Below are positions 1-4,720 of a DNA stretch of 7,214 nucleotides, piece by piece. Numbering within the stretch: position 1 is the stretch's first letter; each line of letters begins with the position of its first letter. The stretch comes from Candidatus Aciduliprofundum sp. JdFR-45 (GTDB taxonomy: Archaea; Thermoplasmatota; Thermoplasmata; Thermoplasmatales; JdFR-45). Below the pieces are notes generated by a model that did not search any database, had not been told where the DNA came from, and saw only the letters and a program-made list of their open reading frames with translations. Both the position numbers and the translations under genes were made by a program. The stretch spans positions 1-7,214 of the forward strand of contig MTNG01000063.1 of the NCBI GenBank assembly GCA_002011395.1. The letters are read 5' to 3'.

Positions 1-644
1 ATGAAGGCATCCTTCATCTCCTTCATAATGTCCTTCATCTCCTTGATGTCCCTCTCAAGCTCGCTCATCCTCGCCCCGAACTCCCCGTACTTCGCATCAA
101 GGTAGTCAAAGCGCTTCGCGGTCTCCGTGTGGAACTCCTCGGTGCGCCGGATGGAGGTGTCCAGCTTTTCGCCCATCTCCTCACGGGTGGCCCTGATTTC
201 GTCTTTTAGCTCTTCGCGCGTGGCCTGTATCTCTTCTTTTAACTCCGTAAATCCCTTATCCACTTTCTCACCGAGTTTCTTCACCTCTTCGGCCACTTCA
301 ATCCCGCCGAGTATGACGAATTCCAAACTCTCTGCATACTCTGGAAGTTCCGTTCCGTCCCTGCTGAGTATCAGGAATCCATCCCACTCCTCCGGCCCCT
401 CGCCGTATTCAGGCGTGCCCTCCTGATAAACCTTGATCTCCTTTATCCTGGCCCTCGGGTGTTTCCGGAGGTACTCCATGAAGAGATTCATCGTCTCCTC
501 GGGTCCCCGCGCGTATATCTCAACGCTCCCATCCCGGAGATTCCTCACCGTGCCGGTTATGCCCAGTTGAAGCGCTATCGCGCGCACGTACGCGCGGTAC
601 CCAACCCCCTGGACCATGCCGGTGACCCTGATGCGGTAGGCCAT
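1..644 (-). CDS. acyP: Acylphosphatase with long C-terminal coiled coil (partial, runs off left edge)
   Basis: Acylphosphatase (EC 3.6.1.7) hydrolyses carboxyl-phosphate bonds in small acyl phosphates and is cytoplasmic. The window holds 214 codons from ATG 644 with no stop before base 1. Residues 1-92 match the whole family fold: VQGVGYRAY at 11-19 carries the phosphate-binding loop and catalytic Arg17, and TVRNLRDGSVEIYARG at 32-47 carries catalytic Asn35. The 18-residue Arg-Asn spacing is that of the family. Ordinary acylphosphatases stop at about 90 residues, but this one continues through a linker (93-115) into a charged helical region (116-214) with 11-residue and then 7-residue repeats, predicted to be a coiled coil. 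The start is set by AGGTGAT three bases upstream, overlapping the preceding stop codon. It is the last visible gene of the leftward operon. The enzymatic domain is seen directly. A role for the coiled coil in oligomerisation or tethering is inference. Confidence 0.9.
   Translation of the reverse strand, partial: MAYRIRVTGMVQGVGYRAYVRAIALQLGITGTVRNLRDGSVEIYARGPEETMNLFMEYLRKHPRARIKEIKVYQEGTPEYGEGPEEWDGFLILSRDGTELPEYAESLEFVILGGIEVAEEVKKLGEKVDKGFTELKEEIQATREELKDEIRATREEMGEKLDTSIRRTEEFHTETAKRFDYLDAKYGEFGARMSELERDIKEMKDIMKEMKDAF
177..242 (-). repeat. Tandem 33-bp repeat coding for an 11-residue coiled-coil unit
   Basis: Two adjacent 33-base units (minus strand, 242-210 and 209-177) encode LKEEIQATREE and LKDEIRATREE. 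By hand count they match at 24 of 33 bases, and most differences are silent, so this looks like an old duplication kept by selection on the protein. A third, weaker unit (MGEKLDTSIRR) follows. Confidence 0.75.
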
Positions 645-647
645 GGC

Positions 648-654
648 ATCACCT
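648..654 (-). promoter_or_regulatory. Shine-Dalgarno site for the acylphosphatase gene
   Basis: AGGTGAT on the minus strand complements the usual archaeal 16S rRNA 3' end. It sits 3 nt before ATG 644 and shares bases with the TAG stop (653-655) of the preceding gene. This fixes the acylphosphatase start and suggests translational coupling. Confidence 0.7.
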
Positions 655-967
655 ATGCCTCATCCCGTATATATTCCTTTGGCTCGTCTTTCTCGCCCAT
701 CACCTCCCTTTCGGCCCACTGATAGAGAAATCTGTCCACCTCCTGCTTCCGCATCTCCATCTCCCACCGTGCATCCTCGGCGGGCATATATCCCGCGAGC
801 TTCAGCCCGTGTATGCAGAGTGCCATTCCACCGAAGGCCGCGAGGAAGCATAGCAGCACTATCCCGTTGGTGAGATAGCCGAGTACGTGGACGCAGTAGT
901 TGAGCGTCAGGAGCGAGGACATCATGAGTGCCGCGCCCACGCCGACGTAAACCACTCCGCGGTTCAC
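653..967 (-). CDS. Small two-span membrane protein, unknown function
   Basis: A 104-residue protein starting at GTG 967, whose first four bases (GTGA) contain the TGA stop of the upstream gene. This is a classic coupled junction, and a GGGTGG-type Shine-Dalgarno lies just before it. Residues about 5-28 and 31-57 are two hydrophobic segments joined by a tight turn, so this looks like a helical hairpin. Residues 62-104 are strongly charged and should form a cytoplasmic helical tail (Trp68, Trp84, many Glu, Lys and Arg). Cys25, Cys40 and Cys51 lie in or near the membrane segments. I do not recognise a family. Its place between an unknown Cys-containing protein and the acylphosphatase, 8 bp from the latter, suggests a shared role at the membrane with the DUF2207 protein of the same operon, which is inference only. 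Confidence 0.75.
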   Translation of the reverse strand: MNRGVVYVGVGAALMMSSLLTLNYCVHVLGYLTNGIVLLCFLAAFGGMALCIHGLKLAGYMPAEDARWEMEMRKQEVDRFLYQWAEREVMGEKDEPKEYIRDEA

Positions 968-1317
968 CGCTTACCACCCCGCTTGCAGAGGACGGATTTG
1001 CGGATCGCACGGTCCGCTTCGTACGCGACCTGCCTGCTCTTCAGAATCCCCTCAAAAATGGCGCAGGGCGCCCAGCCTTCCCGCTCGCACCACTCCCTGT
1101 ACCTCTTTATCAGCCTCTCCATGTTCTCAAAGTCAAGGCACGGGTCCACGCACATCCCCAGCGCGTGGTCGTAGTAGATGAAGTAGCCGAATTTGAATGC
1201 TGTAGGGAGTGCTTCATCTCCCCTCTGAGCGAATATGATCCCGAAATCTTTGAAGTATGCTGTAAGGGTGTTTCCCGCCACCATTTTCAGAACCACGCGG
1301 TCGTCGTATAGCACCAT
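964..1317 (-). CDS. Conserved-looking cytoplasmic protein of unknown function, Cys-containing
   Basis: A 117-residue protein from ATG 1317, ending in a TGA that overlaps the next gene as GTGA. The N-terminal half (1-50) looks like beta strands with aromatic residues (KFGYFIYYD at 42-50). The C-terminal half (62-106) is helical and basic. Five cysteines (56, 60, 77, 85, 111) include a CVDPC pair, CxxxC, which could bind metal or form a disulfide; nothing here decides. I recognise no family. The start is uncertain. The open frame continues upstream to ATG 1407 or TTG 1410 (about 148 residues), adding a hydrophobic segment that could be read as a signal peptide, but that stretch is AT-rich, has no Shine-Dalgarno and overlaps the preceding small gene. 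GTG 1323 is a third option. ATG 1317 leaves a 28-nt gap after the upstream stop and begins codon use like the rest of the gene. Confidence 0.65.
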   Translation of the reverse strand: MVLYDDRVVLKMVAGNTLTAYFKDFGIIFAQRGDEALPTAFKFGYFIYYDHALGMCVDPCLDFENMERLIKRYREWCEREGWAPCAIFEGILKSRQVAYEADRAIRKSVLCKRGGKR

Positions 1318-1345
1318 CTCCACGGATATACAGTATTTTGGGAAA

Positions 1346-1564
1346 TTAATGAAATTTTTTGTGTGAAAAATGCCAGCAGCAAGCAGAACAAGATATAATG
1401 TTATCATCAATTATAATAACAAATCTCATTGAAATAGAATAAAGGAACAACCCTTGAAGAAAAAATACTAAAGGGGCAATTATATAAATAACTATCACAA
1501 GAAACTTAAACATAGCATCAAATTCCTTTTTGATTATCTTCCAATTCACATCATATCTCTCCAT
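1346..1564 (-). CDS. Small AT-rich membrane protein, unknown function
   Basis: A 72-residue open frame from ATG 1564 to TAA 1346. The start is well supported: GAGGTGAT lies 4 nt upstream and spans the stop of the DUF2207 gene, leaving only 5 bp between the genes. Residues 1-18 are charged, and residues about 20-51 form one long or two short hydrophobic segments rich in Ile, Val, Phe and Leu. The tail (53-72) has three Cys (59, 62, 63), two Trp/Phe-rich positions and a basic end. The DNA is visibly AT-rich compared with every neighbour, partly because hydrophobic codons are T-rich, but its Lys and Ile codons are also AT-biased. It may be a recently arrived or decaying gene. No family is recognised. 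The tail after residue 52 looks less protein-like than the membrane part. Confidence 0.6.
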   Translation of the reverse strand: MERYDVNWKIIKKEFDAMFKFLVIVIYIIAPLVFFLQGLFLYSISMRFVIIIDDNIISCSACCWHFSHKKFH

Positions 1565-1568
1565 TTAC

Positions 1569-1576
1569 ATCACCTC
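1569..1576 (-). promoter_or_regulatory. Strong Shine-Dalgarno site for the 72-residue membrane protein
   Basis: GAGGTGAT on the minus strand is a near-perfect anti-16S match 4 nt before ATG 1564. It includes the TGA stop (1570-1572) of the DUF2207 gene, so translation of the small gene is probably coupled to its neighbour. It is the best evidence that the small ORF is expressed. Confidence 0.7.
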
Positions 1577-3336
1577 GCCCCCGCGCCGCCTCCACCGAAT
1601 CCGCCGACACCCCCGACTCCACCACCTGCAGATGTGACATAGGAATAGGATATGGAATACCATATGCGGGTTATCCCATACATATCCGAGATGGGCAGTA
1701 CACTGATGCCGGCCTTCTTCATCTTCTCCGCCACCTCAACGCCCACGCCCAGGGCGACCGCGTAGGGAAGATATTCCTCGGATAGCGTATTATGAGATAG
1801 ATCACCGTGTTTAGCACATCTCTTCAGGAAACGACGGAAAGCATCCCACTGCAGTTTCTCTCTGTAATGGTCGCCGCGCCAGCGCCCGAAAACGGAACCG
1901 CCTCCTCGCAGTAAGAGCCCAAACTGAATGAACATGAAAGAAGCAGCCAGTATACCAAACAGTGTGAAAGATTTAAGATAAAAGGCAGTGAATAGTATAG
2001 ACGTCTGAACCAGAATAAGAATTACAGATGCCAGTATACCAAACTTCACAACCCCCCACAAATCCCATATGTACTCCCTCAAGACTTTCTGCAGCATATG
2101 AGAAGGGGGAGACAGCAGCATGTCAAAGTCCTTCTGTATCTCCATCCACCGATCCTTGTCTTTTGATTGATATGCCTCTATAAGCTTCTGCCGAACCTCG
2201 TCAAGGTCAAAAACGCCGCCGGATGACCATTTCAGGAGAACCTTCACTATGTTTCTCTCGTATTCATCCTCCGCTTTCCACGGCTTCACAAATCTGATCC
2301 TCATCGTTTCCTTGGTTACCTCCATTATCTCTATCAGGCCCCTCTGATGCATGTCCAGAAGTGTGGCGTAGAAGCCGTCTACTCCAAAGCCCAGACTCAT
2401 TCTGTGAAATATGTAATGCACAAGCCACGGCTTCTCGCGGTAAGGGGGTGTGGGCAACTCATCGGGCACATAGTAACTCTTCTCCCTGCCATAGATGAGG
2501 TACACGGCTATGAGAACTGCTGGAAAGAGAATCACACAGTACTTGGCCGCCCTGTAACTCCAAGCCGCGACCGAATAAATGAGGCCGTCTATCTCCGCAT
2601 CCCGTCGGGCACTATCCACAAGGTCCTCATCCACCGACGATGTGTACGCCTCCATCGCGCTGTCCCGGTACAGCAATATCAGACGGAGCGGTATGTCCCT
2701 ACTCAGCGACCCCTCCACCACATAGCCATCAGCGTCCTCCTTTACTGCCATGTCAGGGGGATAGACGTAGAGGTTTTCAAGGGAGCCGTTCCCGACCACG
2801 CGGATGTGAACGGAGCGGTGAATCAGGTGGCTTGCGCCCAAAAGGTACAGGTTCAGAAGGTAGCGCTCTCCATCATATTTTAAAGGCGGATGGAGGCGGA
2901 AAACGTACCTAACCACGTAGGTCCCCGCTGGGAAGCGCGAGGGGTTGTAACAACCCACCTCGTTCCTCCCCGCCCTCTTCTCGATCTGGGACGCATACTC
3001 GGAATTGGACGCCCACACGAGACCGTGCGTGTCCTTCACGTAGGCCACGCATCCATCGGGAACCGTGATGTTTAGAAGTTCAACGTGGGGCTCGTTCATG
3101 CTGCCCCTGACAAGCGGGCTGTCCCACACCCTGTAGAGCATGGAGTACTTACCGTCCGCTGTTATGCGGTACGTGTACTCCTCCACGAGCGTGCCGTTGG
3201 GGTAAAGCGTGGCGGTGTATTTCTCAACATACGCACCGGAACCACTCTGAAAAACCATGTAATCAATACCGTAAACAACCCCTGCCAGAACGAGCGATAT
3301 TGCAAGTGCAACCGCCACGTCCTTCAGCTCGCCCAT
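1570..3336 (-). CDS. DUF2207-type membrane protein with glycine-rich C-terminus
   Basis: A 588-residue predicted membrane protein of the DUF2207 family, whose function is not established. Residues 7-29 are a membrane anchor or signal segment. Residues 30-262 form a beta-rich outer domain with sequons N47, N89 and N183 and a possible Cys96/Cys129 disulfide. Residues about 264-283 cross the membrane. Residues 285-425 are cytoplasmic, with the family-like pattern FYATLLDMHQRGLIEI at 322-337. Residues 428-476 hold two more membrane spans. The following segment, with WDAFRRFL at 497-504 and YLPYAVALGVGVE at 522-534, matches the conserved C-terminal part of DUF2207, and the protein ends in a glycine-rich tail (571-588), also typical. 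ATG 3336 is preferred over TTG 3342 because a TATA box lies about 27 nt upstream, which implies a leaderless mRNA. It heads the leftward five-gene run. Family assignment is from recalled pattern. Confidence 0.85.
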   Translation of the reverse strand: MGELKDVAVALAISLVLAGVVYGIDYMVFQSGSGAYVEKYTATLYPNGTLVEEYTYRITADGKYSMLYRVWDSPLVRGSMNEPHVELLNITVPDGCVAYVKDTHGLVWASNSEYASQIEKRAGRNEVGCYNPSRFPAGTYVVRYVFRLHPPLKYDGERYLLNLYLLGASHLIHRSVHIRVVGNGSLENLYVYPPDMAVKEDADGYVVEGSLSRDIPLRLILLYRDSAMEAYTSSVDEDLVDSARRDAEIDGLIYSVAAWSYRAAKYCVILFPAVLIAVYLIYGREKSYYVPDELPTPPYREKPWLVHYIFHRMSLGFGVDGFYATLLDMHQRGLIEIMEVTKETMRIRFVKPWKAEDEYERNIVKVLLKWSSGGVFDLDEVRQKLIEAYQSKDKDRWMEIQKDFDMLLSPPSHMLQKVLREYIWDLWGVVKFGILASVILILVQTSILFTAFYLKSFTLFGILAASFMFIQFGLLLRGGGSVFGRWRGDHYREKLQWDAFRRFLKRCAKHGDLSHNTLSEEYLPYAVALGVGVEVAEKMKKAGISVLPISDMYGITRIWYSISYSYVTSAGGGVGGVGGFGGGGAGAR

Positions 3337-3359
3337 ATGCAATATGAATGGCCCCGGCC

Positions 3360-3370
3360 ATATATAAAGA
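3360..3370 (-). promoter_or_regulatory. TATA promoter of the leftward operon
   Basis: The minus strand reads TCTTTATATA here, a strong archaeal TATA box. Its centre is about 27 nt from ATG 3336, so transcription should begin within a few bases of the start codon and no Shine-Dalgarno is present. This supports a leaderless first gene. Confidence 0.65.
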
Positions 3371-3377
3371 TATGTCG

Positions 3378-3390
3378 CGAAACCTTTAAC
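3378..3390 (+). promoter_or_regulatory. BRE/TATA promoter of the methionine aminopeptidase gene
   Basis: CGAAACCTTTAAC fits the archaeal BRE (purine-N-AAA-like) followed by a weak TATA box. Its centre lies about 29 nt before ATG 3416, giving a leader of only a few bases. It sits roughly 10 bp from the oppositely directed TATA box of the DUF2207 operon. Confidence 0.5.
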
Positions 3391-3415
3391 TCCTCAGCAG
3401 CGCATACGTTCAGGG

Positions 3416-4297
3416 ATGACCCCGCAGGAGATATCCGCGTACATGAAGGCCGGCAGGATAGCCAGGAAGGCGCGCGAGTGCGCGGAGGGCGCGGTGCGCG
3501 AGGGTAAGACCCTCCTCTCCCTCGCCGAGGAACTGGAGCGCCTCATACGCGACGAGGGTGGCGAGCCGGCCTTCCCCGTGAACATATCCGTAAACCACGA
3601 GGCGGCCCACTACACCCCCATGCCCGGCGACGGGAGGGTTTTTAAAAGAGGGGATGTGGTCAAGGTTGACCTCGGCGTTCACGTTGACGGCTACATAGCG
3701 GACACCGCCATCACCGTGGAGGTGGGCACGTACAGATACGAGGCGCTGATAGAGGCGGCGAGGAGCGCGCTTGACGCCGTCGTACGCAGGATGAGGGTGG
3801 GTGTGCGCACGTCGGAGATAGGCGGGTGGATAGAGGAGGAGATAACGGCGCAGGGCTTCAGGCCCATAGCGAACCTCACGGGACACAGTTTGGACAGATA
3901 CGCGCTCCACGCGGGGTTGAGCATACCCAACTTTGACGACGGGTCGCGCAAGACGGTGGAGGTGGGGATGGCCTTCGCCGTGGAGCCCTTCTCCACGGAC
4001 GGGCAGGGATGGGTGAGGAACTGGAAGCCCGGGAACATATACTCGGTGAAGAGAGCGCGTAAGGGCGAAGTTCTCGGGGACTTCGGGAGGGAGGTCATAG
4101 AGAGATTTAAAGGCCTTCCGTTCACCCCGCGCTGGCTCCCCGACACCCCAGACAGGGATGAGATGATAAGGCGCGGCGTGAAGTCGGGCTTCCTCCACGC
4201 CTACCCCGTGCTGGTGGAGAGGGGGAAGGGCACGGTGGCGCAGTTCGAGCACACGTTCATCGTCACGGGGGAGGGCGTGAAGGTCACCACCCTGTGA
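3416..4297 (+). CDS. map: Methionine aminopeptidase, type II
   Basis: Removes the N-terminal methionine from nascent proteins in the cytoplasm (EC 3.4.11.18). The 293-residue length is the full archaeal type II length, without the N-terminal extension of eukaryotic forms. All five metal ligands of the pita-bread fold are visible: Asp85 (KVDLGVHVDG), Asp96 (IADTA), His157 (LTGHSLD), Glu190 (FAVEPF) and Glu278 (AQFEHTF). The active-site histidines His65 (AAHYTPMPGD) and His165 (LHAG) are also present. The segment between His165 and Glu278, including residues 200-260, contains the helical insertion that marks type II enzymes. ATG 3416 is the only start that gives the standard N-terminus. A promoter lies about 29 nt upstream. 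The gene is divergent from the DUF2207 operon, with 79 bp between start codons. Nothing in it is unusual. Confidence 0.97.
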   Translation: MTPQEISAYMKAGRIARKARECAEGAVREGKTLLSLAEELERLIRDEGGEPAFPVNISVNHEAAHYTPMPGDGRVFKRGDVVKVDLGVHVDGYIADTAITVEVGTYRYEALIEAARSALDAVVRRMRVGVRTSEIGGWIEEEITAQGFRPIANLTGHSLDRYALHAGLSIPNFDDGSRKTVEVGMAFAVEPFSTDGQGWVRNWKPGNIYSVKRARKGEVLGDFGREVIERFKGLPFTPRWLPDTPDRDEMIRRGVKSGFLHAYPVLVERGKGTVAQFEHTFIVTGEGVKVTTL

Positions 4298-4302
4298 AAC
4301 CC

Positions 4303-4309
4303 TTTTATA
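4303..4309 (+). promoter_or_regulatory. TATA box for the small membrane protein gene
   Basis: TTTTATA lies 6 bp after the map stop codon. Its centre is about 25 nt before base 4331, so a transcript would start just upstream of the AGGGTGA ribosome site at 4332-4338. This gives the next two genes their own promoter apart from map. Confidence 0.5.
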
Positions 4310-4331
4310 CGGACAGAGGGATACCCGGCGC

Positions 4332-4338
4332 AGGGTGA
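4332..4338 (+). promoter_or_regulatory. Shine-Dalgarno deciding the start at 4346
   Basis: AGGGTGA shares GGTGA with the archaeal consensus and lies 7 nt before ATG 4346, but only 1 nt before the alternative GTG 4340. The spacing favours ATG 4346 as the true start. Confidence 0.5.
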
Positions 4339-4345
4339 AGTGCAG

Positions 4346-4720
4346 ATGGGGAAGATATGGAGGAACTATAAACTGCCCATATCCGCGGTCATGTTCATAG
4401 CGGGGCTGCTCCTGCTCTTCTTCTCAACATACTACCTCATGTTCTACAAGCAGCAGCCGGAGTTCGTGAAGAGCATCACCGAGCCGCTGGGCAACTGGAA
4501 TTACTGGGTCTTCCTGCTGGGGCTGGTGCTTGCGGCCACGGGGGCCTGGTACATATACGACACCCTGCGCAAACTCCGCGAGTTCTTTGAGTACCTCCAC
4601 AGCGACAGCAAGGCCACCTTCAGGAACAACCTCGCCGACCTCATGTACCTGGCGGAGCACCTGGGGGATAGATATGTTAAGATGGTGGAGGAGAAGAAGA
4701 GGGAATGGAAGATAAAGTGA
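4346..4720 (+). CDS. Small archaeal membrane protein with helical cytoplasmic tail (possibly DUF3198-like)
   Basis: A 124-residue protein. Residues 11-33 and 52-73 are two membrane helices joined by a short loop containing Lys, Gln and Pro. Residues 74-124 form a charged helical tail (LRKLREFFEYL, then DRYVKMVEEKKREWKIK) that should lie in the cytoplasm. The layout of two spans plus a roughly 50-residue soluble tail resembles a small archaeal membrane family I recall from Thermoplasma (DUF3198), but that link is from memory and unverified. GTG 4340 is an alternative start, two codons longer, but ribosome-site spacing favours ATG 4346. It has its own TATA box and overlaps the next gene by 16 bp, so the two are probably translated from one mRNA. 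The partner is a secreted protein, so a shared envelope role is possible. Function is unknown. Confidence 0.8.
   Translation: MGKIWRNYKLPISAVMFIAGLLLLFFSTYYLMFYKQQPEFVKSITEPLGNWNYWVFLLGLVLAATGAWYIYDTLRKLREFFEYLHSDSKATFRNNLADLMYLAEHLGDRYVKMVEEKKREWKIK

Noticed and set aside
11..44. Short direct repeats at the left edge that could suggest a CRISPR-like or satellite array
   Set aside because: The 21-bp period equals seven codons in frame and encodes coiled-coil heptads. There are no spacers and only two copies.
1318..1410. N-terminal extension of the 117-residue protein to ATG 1407 or TTG 1410, read as a signal peptide
   Set aside because: It overlaps the preceding small gene by about 60 bases, lacks a ribosome site and has AT-rich codon use unlike the rest of the gene. 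Kept as an open alternative but not as the chosen start.
2347..2883. Open frame of 178 codons on the plus strand within the DUF2207 gene
   Set aside because: It lies inside a well-supported membrane protein gene on the other strand and has no recognisable domain or promoter.
3410..4252. Open frame of 280 codons on the minus strand opposite map
   Set aside because: It is fully antisense to an unmistakable methionine aminopeptidase with all metal ligands. The translation is rich in Arg, His, Pro and Val, as expected from the complement of GC-rich codons, and shows no domain.
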